NCBI GenBank assembly: GCA_020630435.1
Contig: JAHDBJ010000035.1
Location: forward strand, 1 to 46,936
Direction of reading: 5' to 3'
Length of the DNA stretch: 46,936 nt
DNA from: Saprospiraceae bacterium
Lineage (GTDB): Bacteria > Bacteroidota > Bacteroidia > Chitinophagales > Saprospiraceae
This document shows, in pieces, positions 34,701 through 42,625 of this stretch. Both the position numbers and the translations under genes were made by a program. Positions within the stretch are counted from its first letter, which is position 1, and each line of letters starts with the position of its first letter. The notes under the pieces were generated by a model. The model saw nothing but the letters and a program-made list of their open reading frames with translations, had not been told where the DNA came from and searched no databases.

Positions 34701-35942
34701 TCCAGTATTGGTTAGAGAAGGGAAGCTGTTGACAGCAATGACATCGCCAAAAACTGAAAAATCTGCTTGAAAATTATCATCACAAATAATAACATAAGCG
34801 CCAGGTGCTAAAATAAAACTAGATAAAGTCTGAGGTCCTCCGCTCGAAAATTCAAACCCCGCCAAGTCAAATGCTTTATCGGTCGTATTATTATATAATT
34901 CTACAAATTCCGCATTGGGTAAGCCCACTACAGGGCTAGGGTCTGGCATGATCTCAGTAATAAGAATATCATAGGGATTTGGAACATCTGCCATAAAAAA
35001 GCTAAGTGTTTTACTATTGGCGACTACAGGATTCCCTGCTATATCCGTCATGCCTGATACAGAAATTGTATAAGATTGACCGTTGGCCATAGCAGGGCTT
35101 ATTGTCAAATGTACTATCGTTGGATCACTACTATCTATTACAGCATTTACAATCGAGACGCCATTATCTATGCTATAGTTTGCTAACGCCGCAACGCTAG
35201 CGGCATCCATTGGTTCATCAAAAGTTAAAGTTACTTCTGTTGCAGATTCAATAGAAGCAGTAAGTAGGTTCGGGGCAGTAGTATCTGTAAATAATGGATC
35301 AGCGTTAATATCATCGAAAAATATTAAGTCACTTCTACTACTTGTATATCTGCAATACACACCTAAATAAGTTCCCATTGGATGGGTGTTATCATTAGCT
35401 GTTCCTTCTGAATTAAAGGCTGTTCCACCAGTATAATCAGCTAATAATTCCCAATTACCAGCATCATCTCTAGTTACTTGAACTCTAGCCAGTACGGGAT
35501 CACCCCCTACTGCTCCTGCTGTACCCGTAATTAAGGTAGAAGAAGAGGTATTGGTTTGACGTTTTAAAGTTAAGGCATCTGTCGAACCGCTCGTTCCTCC
35601 AACTTGTACATAATAACCATTCAGCCCCGCACTTAAATCGCTGTTATCGGAAGATAAATAAAATCGGGCATAATTGGAACCAGAAGTAGCAAAGTCTAGC
35701 ATGGTATAAAACTCCCAAGTCGTCATCCCTTGAGTACTCGCAGGTGTCGATAAGTACGATATGGTATGCGATGCATCAGCATCATTCAACTGTAATTGAC
35801 CGCTACCATTTACAATAAAGTTATCTGTATTTCCTGACCAAGCTGGATTATTCGTAAAATCCCCATCTGAGAAAGTGTCAGGAAATTGAGCAACGGCCAA
35901 AAAAGGTAAGAGTAGTAAAAGGATAAAGTTGATTTGTTTCAT
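31713..35942 (-). CDS. Giant secreted protein with four lamin-tail domains and Ig-like repeats
   Basis: The 1409-residue product has a signal peptide (MKQINFILLLLLPFLAVAQ). Residues about 20-215 are beta-rich and LamG-like. Four units then follow, each an Ig-like (Big_5/SbsA-type) domain paired with a lamin-tail domain. Ig-like parts show VTLTFDEPMDAA, VRLFFNEILDD, VRLFFNETMDAG and LLVTFSQSIAP; lamin-tail parts show ILITEIMPDPSP, IIINEIMIDPIP, IIINEFLADKSP and LLINEIMFDP. The C-terminus (FSPDGDSNDDFLLINYSIG ... IKIFDARGRLIKEL ... GTYQWDGSTDDG) is a CHU_C/FlgD-like domain typical of T9SS type B cargo. No catalytic domain is visible; lamin-tail domains in bacteria often accompany surface or nuclease proteins, so an adhesive or scaffold role is inferred. 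Confidence 0.92.
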   Translation of the reverse strand: MKQINFILLLLLPFLAVAQFPDTFSDGDFTNNPAWSGNTDNFIVNGSGQLQLNDADASHTISYLSTPASTQGMTTWEFYTMLDFATSGSNYARFYLSSDNSDLSAGLNGYYVQVGGTSGSTDALTLKRQTNTSSSTLITGTAGAVGGDPVLARVQVTRDDAGNWELLADYTGGTAFNSEGTANDNTHPMGTYLGVYCRYTSSRSDLIFFDDINADPLFTDTTAPNLLTASIESATEVTLTFDEPMDAASVAALANYSIDNGVSIVNAVIDSSDPTIVHLTISPAMANGQSYTISVSGMTDIAGNPVVANSKTLSFFMADVPNPYDILITEIMPDPSPVVGLPNAEFVELYNNTTDKAFDLAGFEFSSGGPQTLSSFILAPGAYVIICDDNFQADFSVFGDVIAVNSFPSLTNTGDFVRLTDPNGVIIDEVNYTDDWYQGSTKDGYTLELINPSLYCQDGQNWRTSINTNGGTPGAQNSVFDDTPDTTGPSLIEAIVVSENEVRLFFNEILDDNVANVSNFNTSTGTITDATLETPDKNTILLTYSSSFVDATTYTVTVLSAVTDCIGNSIGSNNTATFTYYETEPPSVDDIIINEIMIDPIPVIGLPNAEYVELFNNSNKTFNLEGYTLKIGNSAKTLTPFILQPDSFVIICKDENIPLFAQYGDVIGITSSFSLSNTSTTLTLSDNFDNVVNVLTYSSEWYRNSDRDEGGYSLELINPEAFCRLGENWRASEDSKGGTPGSINSVYSTEEDMIRPTLVEVIPLSNNQVRLFFNETMDAGSITAANFTSSLGTITNATLESPANTTALLTFMDSFTDLANYSITALDGVTDCTGNSMLDSANDADFIYYVTDPVEPNDIIINEFLADKSPQRGLPDAEFIELYNRTDKVLNLYNMEITSSSSTTSKIQKIPYYILQPKEYVILCDEEIELEYLNYGNALGIEDFPSINDSKGALSLTDSIGVVLNYIGYDKDMYQDEEKENGGWSFELVDPDYMGVCAGSPYWSASLDLNGGTPGRVNSNGDLASVISPPQLINVFPQSKTELLVTFSQSIAPSFLTDKNNYSIDNGVVIANIQVASIVLNEVRLILSAPLSTATVYTLTITDNSLEDCFGNVMEAGNSLAFGIPEGADEGELLINEIMFDPTSGATEYIEFYNPTEKIFNLNDFSITRANKDGDLSSKNIGVDYLMLPNSYAIVTKDKQDIIERYEAATARLIVESSINALDNDAGSIALIYNGSNITIDFTNYADDYHSDLIVNPKGISLERISFNAPSDDPNNWHSAASQVGFGTPTYQNSQYFENPIDGAETVSLAKKTFSPDGDSNDDFLLINYSIGQSGYTADIKIFDARGRLIKELVNNENLANEGTYQWDGSTDDGIKARLGIYVIFVELFDAEGNVERFKETCVLAGQLK

Positions 35943-35987
35943 TATAATTTTATTTTGGTGTGTTCCAAACCATGAAATCGTAAACTA

Positions 35988-35995
35988 CAAACATA
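35988..35995 (-). promoter_or_regulatory. -7 promoter element (TATGTTTG) of the lamin-tail gene
   Basis: On the minus strand the sequence reads TATGTTTG, an exact TAnnTTTG match, 46 bp upstream of the start codon. No -33 TTTG is seen at normal distance. Confidence 0.5.
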
Positions 35996-36178
35996 ATTAA
36001 TATTTCCAATATTTAATCTCTGATACGGGTTAATTTTTTGATAAATATTGGTCAAAAGTAAGATGCGAGATAATGTTTGTTTGGATTTGTATGTGAAAAA
36101 AATGAAGCCAATTTCAACTAACTTGAAGTAAATGTGTTTATACCTATACAGCAATTAACACAGATTTAAATTATTTTA

Positions 36179-36499
36179 ATGGCAATTAGTGCAAAAGATT
36201 TGTATCTCATTGAAAAACATCTCTTCGGTAAACTGACCGATGATGAACAAGTGCTTTTTGACAAACGCATGGAAGATGAAGAGTTTGCGGAAGAAGTCGC
36301 TTTTAATAAATGCCTTAAAAATGCGTGTAAACTCGGAGGAAAAAAACATTGTGAAAAACTTCGGACATCTAAAAAACTAAATGCCCAAAATAGAGCGCAC
36401 TCTAAACCCCCCATTTCCTTTCTTGGTATCTTCAAAATTCTACTATTCCTATTCTTTATTTACACCATGTTCAAATGTGTCATTATGAAGCTGTTTTAA
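36179..36499 (+). CDS. Small single-pass membrane protein, anti-sigma-factor-like N-terminus
   Basis: The 106-residue product starts with LYLIEKHLFGKLTDDEQVLFDKRMEDEEFAEEVAF. This pattern (short helix, then 'L.G.L..eE...f...l..d..fa.ev') is the usual N-terminus of Bacteroidota anti-sigma-type and related regulators. One transmembrane helix follows (about residues 80-100, SFLGIFKILLFLFFIYTMF), with a very short tail outside. There is no zinc-binding HxxxCxxC motif and no adjacent sigma-factor gene, so it may be a truncated relative. It is not clearly co-transcribed with the membrane-protein gene 141 bp downstream. Confidence 0.7.
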   Translation: MAISAKDLYLIEKHLFGKLTDDEQVLFDKRMEDEEFAEEVAFNKCLKNACKLGGKKHCEKLRTSKKLNAQNRAHSKPPISFLGIFKILLFLFFIYTMFKCVIMKLF

Positions 36500-36586
36500 C
36501 CGAACAGTTCAATACTCAAAAATAACAATTCAACAAGTTTTATAACGATTCAGATTTTTTAGGTTTCGCAAGTTTGATGCCGACCA

Positions 36587-36594
36587 TAACTTTG
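36587..36594 (+). promoter_or_regulatory. -7 promoter element TAACTTTG of the receptor/kinase operon
   Basis: TAACTTTG is an exact TAnnTTTG match, 46 bp before the membrane-protein start codon. A TTTCG at 36564-36568, 18 bp upstream, is a weak -33 candidate. Confidence 0.5.
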
Positions 36595-36640
36595 TATTGT
36601 CTTTTGTTTTGAAAGGCATTAAATTAAATCTGAGTTAAGT

Positions 36641-37390
36641 ATGTTGGAATTATCTTATACCTTACTTTTAATTGTGTTACTCGCCATAATTATATGGACA
36701 TTGAATAGCACAATGAAGACAAACAAAGTCTCATTGACCAAAAGGAAAAGACTTATAGCGATCACCTTAGGAGGAATTTTTACGTGGTTGATCGTACAGT
36801 TTTTTATTTTTAAAACAGGATTTTATAGCGATACTTCCCTACCACCAAGATTGCCTTTAATGATGATTTTTCCATTGTTTTTATTTACAGGGATATTTTT
36901 ATATCAAAATAGAAACCATGCTTTATTAAATGCAATACCGATTCATATTCCGATAGCCTACCAGAGCTTTAGGGCGTTCATTGAAGTACTTTTCTATTTT
37001 ACATTTTTAAAAGGAATACTACCTATTCAGGTTACTTTTGAAGGAGCAAACTATGATGTGCTATTGGGTATATCGGCGATATTTGTAGGATATTATGCTT
37101 ATTATTCTAAAAAAGCCTCCATACAAAAACTAATCTTATGGAATGTTATTGGAATAGGAGTAGTTGCTTTTGCAGCCTTTACTTTTATCACTTCTTTCTA
37201 TATGTCTTCCTTCTGGAATAATGCGACAATATCACAAGAATTTATACAATTTCCATATCTATTATTGCCTGCATTCTTTATGCCTTCCGCCATATTTATG
37301 CACGTCTTATCCATTATTCAATTGCGGAATAAATTGAGTTTACAAAATAATTCTTATACCACTTCAAAAATAAAACACATACCATTATGA
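36641..37390 (+). CDS. Multi-pass inner-membrane protein, first gene of receptor/kinase operon
   Basis: The 249-residue product has about six or seven hydrophobic helices (residues about 5-22, 42-60, 70-88, 104-122, 128-147, 154-180 and 200-225). The lumenal stretch between helices 2 and 3 has FKTGFYSDTSLPPRLPLM. I recognise no named family; small membrane proteins with this look occur widely in Bacteroidota. The stop TGA overlaps the ATG of the TonB receptor by four bases (ATGA), so the two are translationally coupled. With the LytS/LytTR pair downstream, it may take part in sensing or transport. Confidence 0.8.
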   Translation: MLELSYTLLLIVLLAIIIWTLNSTMKTNKVSLTKRKRLIAITLGGIFTWLIVQFFIFKTGFYSDTSLPPRLPLMMIFPLFLFTGIFLYQNRNHALLNAIPIHIPIAYQSFRAFIEVLFYFTFLKGILPIQVTFEGANYDVLLGISAIFVGYYAYYSKKASIQKLILWNVIGIGVVAFAAFTFITSFYMSSFWNNATISQEFIQFPYLLLPAFFMPSAIFMHVLSIIQLRNKLSLQNNSYTTSKIKHIPL

Positions 37391-39762
37391 AATTAAGAAT
37401 CCCTTTTATATTTATTGGATTGTTTTTTATAACGATGGTCTTTGCACAACAAAATATTAAAGGAACCATTATCGACAAACAATCAGAAATGCCACTTATT
37501 GGTGCTACGGTAGAAGTAGCGAGTATGAATACAGTTACAGGTGTTACAACAGATATTGATGGTAATTTTTCAATAATAGGCGTACCCCTAGGAAGACATA
37601 CTTTAGTCGTTTCGTATATTGGATACGAAAGCATTAGCTTACCCAATATCGAAGTGACTGCTGGAAAAGAAGTTTTTCTAGAAATAGGTTTAGAAGAAAA
37701 TATTGAAGAATTAAATGAAATCGTCATTACCGCCGAAGTCCAAAAAGACAAAGCACAAAATGAATTGGCTACAATTTCTTCTAGGACATTTAGTGTAGAG
37801 GAAGTGAATCGATTTTCGGGTGGTCGAAGCGACATAGGGCGATTAGCCGCTAATTTTGCAGGCGTTTCTACGGCGAATGATGCTAGGAATGACATTGTCA
37901 TTCGTGGAAATTCACCTACTGGCGTATTATGGCGACTAGAGGGGATTCCTATCCCTAACCCCAATCACTTTTCTACCGCAGGAACAACAGGAGGTCCCGT
38001 TAGTGCCTTAAATCCGAACTTGATAAAGAATTCGGATTTTATGACGAGTGCTTTCCCTGCGGAATATGGGAATGCTTTGGCAGGTGTATTCGATTTGGGA
38101 TTGAGAAGTGGCAATAGAGATAAACATGAATTTATGTTTCAGCTTGGTGCAGTTAGTGGGATAGAAGCACTAGCAGAAGGACCAATCAATAAGGAAACAG
38201 GGGCATCCTATTTGGTTGCTGCACGATACTCTTTTGTCGGTTTAGCCTCAAGCCTTGGTTTACCGATCGGAACAAATGCAACGCCGAATTATCAAGATAT
38301 TTCGTTTAATATCAATTTTGGAAATTCTAAGTTTGGAAAATTTTCTTTATTTGGAATTGGAGGACGGAGCGATATAGATTTTTTACACGATGAAGTAGAC
38401 GAAAATGATCTTTTTGCGGCAATAGATGAGGATTCTTACGCCCGATCAGGCTTTGGTGTTGTAGGGATTAAACACAATCTTATAGTAGACGATAAAACGT
38501 ATTTGAGAACGATACTCTCTGGCTCTACAAGTATTAATAAATTTGATAGCGATCGTTATTTTGATTTGGGGACACCAGAACAAACCATCAAAAGGCTTCA
38601 AGAAGCGAATAATGCTGAATATCGTTTTTCTTTTTCCTCATTTGTTAACCGAAAATTTAATGCAAAATTGACAGCTAAAGCAGGAATTTTACTAGAAGAA
38701 TTTCAGTATGATTTATCAAATAGAACTAGAGAGTTTACTCCAGATTGGATAACCGTTTATGAATTTAAAGACAATACCTTACTAGGACAAGCCTATGTAC
38801 AAACGCAGTATAAACTCAATAAGTCATTTACGATTAATGCAGGTTTACACACACAAATACTTACACTAAATGATGATTTTGCCATAGAGCCTCGCCTCGC
38901 ATTAAATTATCATGTCAATGATAAAAATACCATTAGTCTAGGATATGGCATACATAATCAGACAATACCGTTACCAATTTTGTTAGCTAGAGCAGAAACT
39001 TCAGAAGGGGTGTTTGAAGAATCGAATATTAACTTAGAAGCTGCTCGAAGCCAACATTTTGTACTAGGTTATGATAGTAAACTAGGAGATAGTTGGAGAG
39101 CGAAAATAGAAGCCTATTATCAATACATTGACAAAGTACCTGTAGAATCTACGCCGAGTAGTTTTTCTACTTTAAACGAAGGAGCAGATTTTGTTTTTGC
39201 AGACGACAAAATCAATCTAGTGAACGAAGGAACAGGATTCAACTACGGTGTTGAATTCACGCTAGAGAAGTTTTTTAGTAAAGGATTTTATGGATTGTTA
39301 ACTGCTTCGGTCTATGATTCCAAATATAAAGGAAGTGATGGTGTAGAACGAAATACCGCCTTTAATAATCAATATGTTTTAAATATTTTAGCAGGAAAAG
39401 AGCTGAAAATTGGAAAGGATAAGCGAAATGCCTTAACTTTCGATACTAAATTGACAACTGCAGGAGGCAGATACTATACACCTATTAACCTAGAAGCCTC
39501 TCAAAGCATCGGGCGAGAAGTTTTGGATGATGCAAATGCCTTTAGGGAGCGTTTTAATCCGTACTTTAGATGGGATGTGAAATTTGGAATTAAATTGAAT
39601 AGTAAGAAAAGAAATCTGTCGCATCATTTTTATTTTGATATTCAAAACGTAACGAATAATAAGAATATCTTCACTAGGAGATATAACCGTTTGACAAACG
39701 AGGTGAATGAAGTAAATCAAGTTGGATTCTTTCCTGATTTTATGTATAGAATTCAATTTTAA
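37387..39762 (+). CDS. TonB-dependent receptor with carboxypeptidase-regulatory domain
   Basis: The 791-residue product has a signal peptide (residues 1-20, IGLFFITMVFAQ). A CarboxypepD_reg-like domain follows (about 22-105: IKGTIIDKQSEMPLIGATVEV, DIDGNFSIIG, VVSYIGYESI). The plug region has DIVIRGNSPTGVLWRLEGIPI and FPAEYGNALAGVFDL, then a barrel ending in aromatic FMYRIQF. It lacks the SusC signature and a SusD partner. It is encoded between a membrane protein (4-bp overlap) and a histidine kinase (9-bp gap), so transport or sensing of its ligand is probably tied to the two-component system. The ligand is unknown. Confidence 0.92.
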   Translation: MKLRIPFIFIGLFFITMVFAQQNIKGTIIDKQSEMPLIGATVEVASMNTVTGVTTDIDGNFSIIGVPLGRHTLVVSYIGYESISLPNIEVTAGKEVFLEIGLEENIEELNEIVITAEVQKDKAQNELATISSRTFSVEEVNRFSGGRSDIGRLAANFAGVSTANDARNDIVIRGNSPTGVLWRLEGIPIPNPNHFSTAGTTGGPVSALNPNLIKNSDFMTSAFPAEYGNALAGVFDLGLRSGNRDKHEFMFQLGAVSGIEALAEGPINKETGASYLVAARYSFVGLASSLGLPIGTNATPNYQDISFNINFGNSKFGKFSLFGIGGRSDIDFLHDEVDENDLFAAIDEDSYARSGFGVVGIKHNLIVDDKTYLRTILSGSTSINKFDSDRYFDLGTPEQTIKRLQEANNAEYRFSFSSFVNRKFNAKLTAKAGILLEEFQYDLSNRTREFTPDWITVYEFKDNTLLGQAYVQTQYKLNKSFTINAGLHTQILTLNDDFAIEPRLALNYHVNDKNTISLGYGIHNQTIPLPILLARAETSEGVFEESNINLEAARSQHFVLGYDSKLGDSWRAKIEAYYQYIDKVPVESTPSSFSTLNEGADFVFADDKINLVNEGTGFNYGVEFTLEKFFSKGFYGLLTASVYDSKYKGSDGVERNTAFNNQYVLNILAGKELKIGKDKRNALTFDTKLTTAGGRYYTPINLEASQSIGREVLDDANAFRERFNPYFRWDVKFGIKLNSKKRNLSHHFYFDIQNVTNNKNIFTRRYNRLTNEVNEVNQVGFFPDFMYRIQF

Positions 39763-39771
39763 AAATAAACT

Positions 39772-40839
39772 ATGCCATTTTCTAATAAAGCCGAGCGTGT
39801 AAAATATTTGGGCTTCGACGATTTTAAATTATTCTTCTTCGGAGTGCTGTCGCTTGGCTTTGTTATACCGATTACGTTTTCGACCTATGATTGGTTGCAC
39901 AATGAGAATTTTGAAGCCTATGTTTGGGATTATTTAGAGGCACTCATCTTTGCAACGACAATGTGGCTGGGGGTACGTTGGTTTATTTTATTTATTCGTC
40001 AACGATTACCTGAATTTAAATATACTCGCCGAAGGATAGTTTATCAAGTGATTTTTGTAGTTGTCTATGGTGCAATCGCAGGCAATATTGTCCACTATAT
40101 TTTAGAAGTTTTATTGAATTTTCCACCTAAACAAAACTATGAACCAATACAAGGATTTATAGCGAGTTATTTTGTAACGTTTTTTTTCTTGTCGATTTAT
40201 GAAGGAATATTTTTATACCAGCAAAACCAAAGAAATCTTTTAAAACAAGAAACTTTAAAACAAGAGCATATCAAATCAGAATTGCAAGGGCTAAGAAATC
40301 AAGTTAATCCACATTTTTTATTCAATAGCATGAATACCTTGATGAATATTATTCATGAAGATAAAGACTTGGCGACCTCCTTTCTCAAGAAGTTATCGGA
40401 TGTCTATCGATATATTTTAGAAAAAAGAGAACATCATTTAATTACGTTAAAAGAGGAATTGAAATTTATTGAATCCTATGTTTTTTTACAAAAAGAAAGA
40501 TTTAAGAACAATCTGAATGTCCATATAGAAATTAGCGATTATCACTTGGAAAAATACCTACTACCCTTATCGCTCCAAATCCTATTTGAAAATGCCATTA
40601 AGCACAATGTAATTTCTAGTAAATACCCTTTAACGATAGAAGTCTATGTAGATGCCAATCATAATTTAGTGGTTAAAAATAATTTGAGACCTAAGAATCA
40701 ACAAATGCCCTCAACAGGTGTGGGACTACAAAATATTAAATCACGGTTTGCCTATTTTTCGGACAAGCCAGTAGATGTAATTTCTGAAGGACAAGCGTTT
40801 ATAGTTCGTATTCCTTTAATTGATGAGAAAAAATATTGA
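39772..40839 (+). CDS. LytS/YehU-type sensor histidine kinase
   Basis: The 355-residue inner-membrane kinase has four hydrophobic helices in residues about 17-150. A short coiled coil (about 150-172) leads to the His_kinase domain, whose phospho-acceptor is His181 in LRNQVNPHFLFNSMNTL, the LytS-family signature. The ATPase domain has the N-box ENAIKHN and the G-box GVGLQNIKSRF. No extracellular sensory domain of any size is present, so it senses through its membrane part or a partner. The response-regulator start codon follows 1 bp after this stop codon, and the TonB receptor ends 9 bp before this start. Confidence 0.95.
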   Translation: MPFSNKAERVKYLGFDDFKLFFFGVLSLGFVIPITFSTYDWLHNENFEAYVWDYLEALIFATTMWLGVRWFILFIRQRLPEFKYTRRRIVYQVIFVVVYGAIAGNIVHYILEVLLNFPPKQNYEPIQGFIASYFVTFFFLSIYEGIFLYQQNQRNLLKQETLKQEHIKSELQGLRNQVNPHFLFNSMNTLMNIIHEDKDLATSFLKKLSDVYRYILEKREHHLITLKEELKFIESYVFLQKERFKNNLNVHIEISDYHLEKYLLPLSLQILFENAIKHNVISSKYPLTIEVYVDANHNLVVKNNLRPKNQQMPSTGVGLQNIKSRFAYFSDKPVDVISEGQAFIVRIPLIDEKKY

Positions 40840-40840
40840 T

Positions 40841-41602
40841 ATGAATGTATTGATAATTGAAGATGAGTACCATGCTGTAAGGCGATTACAAAGCTTGCTA
40901 GAAAAAGTGATGGTGGAACTAGAAATTTTAGCCGTGATTGACAATGTGGAAGAGTCGGTCGAATGGTTTCAAAATCATGTCCATCCTGATTTGGTTTTTA
41001 TGGATATACAGCTGGCTGATGGTATTAGTTTTTCTATTTTTAAAGAAGTAGAAATAGAGTCTCCAATTATATTTACGACTGCTTATGATCAATATTCGCT
41101 CAAAGCCTTTAAAGTGAATAGCATTGACTATTTGTTAAAACCTATTGATGAAGAAGAATTGCAAAAAGCCATTCTGAAGTATGAGAAGATGAATAAAGCG
41201 TCTATACAACCTGATTTGTCATCCTTGACGACTTTGCTAAAAGGGGTACAATTTAATAAAAAATATAAGGAACGCTTTCTTCTTAAAAATAGGGATAAAT
41301 ATACCTTTTTACTCTCTGACGAAATTGCTTATTTCTACTCGGAGGATAGTGTTACGTTTGTTGTTACAGTAGGGGGGAAGAGCTATGTGTATGATGATAC
41401 ACTAAATCAATTGAGTGAACAGTTAAACCCTGAGCATTTTTTTCGTATCAATCGGAAGCAGATTCTTCACATCCAGTCGATTTTAAAAATTCATAATTAC
41501 TTTAATAATCGGATGAAGTTGGAGCTGAAGCCGAAGTTAGAACAAGAAACAATAGTAGCAAGAGATAAGGTGAAAGCCTTTAAGCATTGGTTAGGAGCGT
41601 AG
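40841..41602 (+). CDS. LytTR-type response regulator
   Basis: The 253-residue product has an N-terminal receiver domain with acidic pair Glu7/Asp8 (LIIEDEYHA), phospho-acceptor Asp55 (LVFMDIQLADG), Thr80 and Lys100 (YLLKPID). A LytTR DNA-binding domain follows (about 140-248: RFLLKNRDKYTFLLSDEIAYF, FFRINRKQILHIQSI). I chose the ATG at 40841, 1 bp after the kinase stop; an in-frame ATG at 40823 would add six residues and overlap the kinase gene. It is the regulator partner of the kinase. LytTR proteins bind pairs of short direct repeats. Its 3' end overlaps the convergent methyltransferase by 23 bp. Confidence 0.95.
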   Translation: MNVLIIEDEYHAVRRLQSLLEKVMVELEILAVIDNVEESVEWFQNHVHPDLVFMDIQLADGISFSIFKEVEIESPIIFTTAYDQYSLKAFKVNSIDYLLKPIDEEELQKAILKYEKMNKASIQPDLSSLTTLLKGVQFNKKYKERFLLKNRDKYTFLLSDEIAYFYSEDSVTFVVTVGGKSYVYDDTLNQLSEQLNPEHFFRINRKQILHIQSILKIHNYFNNRMKLELKPKLEQETIVARDKVKAFKHWLGA

Positions 41603-42362
41603 AGCGTTGGAACACCATAGTTGTTAAATCTTTTTTTGTTGTAAAAATTTTATCTAGGGGTTTAGTAATCGGTAAAGCTATTTTTTGTAAAAAGGTGGCA
41701 ACTTTACTCGGCTTTTCACCTTCCTTTCTAGAAGAAGAATTGAAGATTTTACGTATTGTGCCTGATACCAAATAACTGGTTTGAATATTAATGTATTCAG
41801 GAGAGACAGCTAGTTTGAAGCCATGTTTTTCTACGATAGTTTCGTAATATTTGACAGGACGACCAAGCCTTAATTCTGTGCCTGAGATTTGCGTGTTGGT
41901 TTCTTCAAAAAGAATGACTTGATGGCTAGACACACGACAAATTTCTGCTAGTAAATCTTTTAGCATTTGTTCATTGGTATTGTGTTGTAAAACCGTAGCT
42001 GTAAAAACAATATCAAAATAATCATCCTCAAAGGGAAGCGTCTTGCCATTCGTTTTGCAAAGCTGTATGGATTTGTTTTTTAGATTGCTAGTTGCCAATT
42101 CTAGCATACTTTTTGAAATATCTGCTCCAACGAGTTGCTTTGGCTGTAGCTTATCCACAAAGAGTAGGTTTCCGCCTGGACCACAGCCTACCTCTAGTAC
42201 TTTTTTATCCTTAAAATCAACCTTTTGCAACATTTCAAGGAAGCGTTGTCGCTTATAATGATAATAAGGCTCATCATCACCCGCAATGACATTTCCCTCC
42301 TGTCTTGCCTTAATCCGATGAGCGACTTCCGACCAATAGGATTCTGGTTGATATGCTGCCAT
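41580..42362 (-). CDS. Class I SAM-dependent methyltransferase
   Basis: The 260-residue soluble enzyme has motif I VLEVGCGPGGN (residues 55-65), Asp81 in VGADISKSML (acidic residue for the ribose) and motif IV-like FDIVFTATVLQH. The N-terminal block YWSEVAHRIKARQ...GDDEPYYHYKRQRFLEML is found in methyltransferases that act on surface glycans and lipids. The target cannot be told from sequence. The gene overlaps the response-regulator gene tail to tail by 23 bp, with both frames intact. A minus-strand -7 box TAAATTTG lies at 42406-42413. Confidence 0.9.
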   Translation of the reverse strand: MAAYQPESYWSEVAHRIKARQEGNVIAGDDEPYYHYKRQRFLEMLQKVDFKDKKVLEVGCGPGGNLLFVDKLQPKQLVGADISKSMLELATSNLKNKSIQLCKTNGKTLPFEDDYFDIVFTATVLQHNTNEQMLKDLLAEICRVSSHQVILFEETNTQISGTELRLGRPVKYYETIVEKHGFKLAVSPEYINIQTSYLVSGTIRKIFNSSSRKEGEKPSKVATFLQKIALPITKPLDKIFTTKKDLTTMVFQRSTLLTNA

Positions 42363-42405
42363 AGTTTGTTTTTTATGTAAAGGTAGGAAGGGATAAGATA
42401 CTTTT

Positions 42406-42413
42406 CAAATTTA
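42406..42413 (-). promoter_or_regulatory. -7 promoter element (TAAATTTG) of the methyltransferase gene
   Basis: Read on the minus strand, the bases are TAAATTTG, a perfect TAnnTTTG match, 44 bp upstream of the methyltransferase start. No clear -33 box accompanies it. Confidence 0.5.
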
Positions 42414-42523
42414 CTCGAAAATTGAGATAAATGGCTAGATATTTTGAAAATGAATTGGATGAAGAAATATAGAATAAAAGAAATCAAGGAAACTACGTTC
42501 AGATTATAGTTTAAGGTCAAGAA

Positions 42524-42603
42524 AAATAACCCTATTTTAATTTATCGTTATTGAATGGAAAAAGCAATTTCGAAGCATTCGACAAAACAAAATAGGGTTA
42601 TTT
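42524..42603. terminator. 80-nt nested hairpin after lipoprotein gene
   Basis: 15-bp perfect outer arms (42524-42538, AAATAACCCTATTTT; 42589-42603, its complement) enclose 50 nt that contain a second 7-bp stem (42551-42557 / 42576-42582, one G-U pair). It begins 22 bp beyond the stop of the minus-strand lipoprotein gene and is followed by a T-run on that strand, so termination is the simplest reading. The unusually long loop leaves open a small miniature element or structured RNA. Confidence 0.6.
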
Positions 42604-42625
42604 AAATCTATATTTTTGCAATGTA

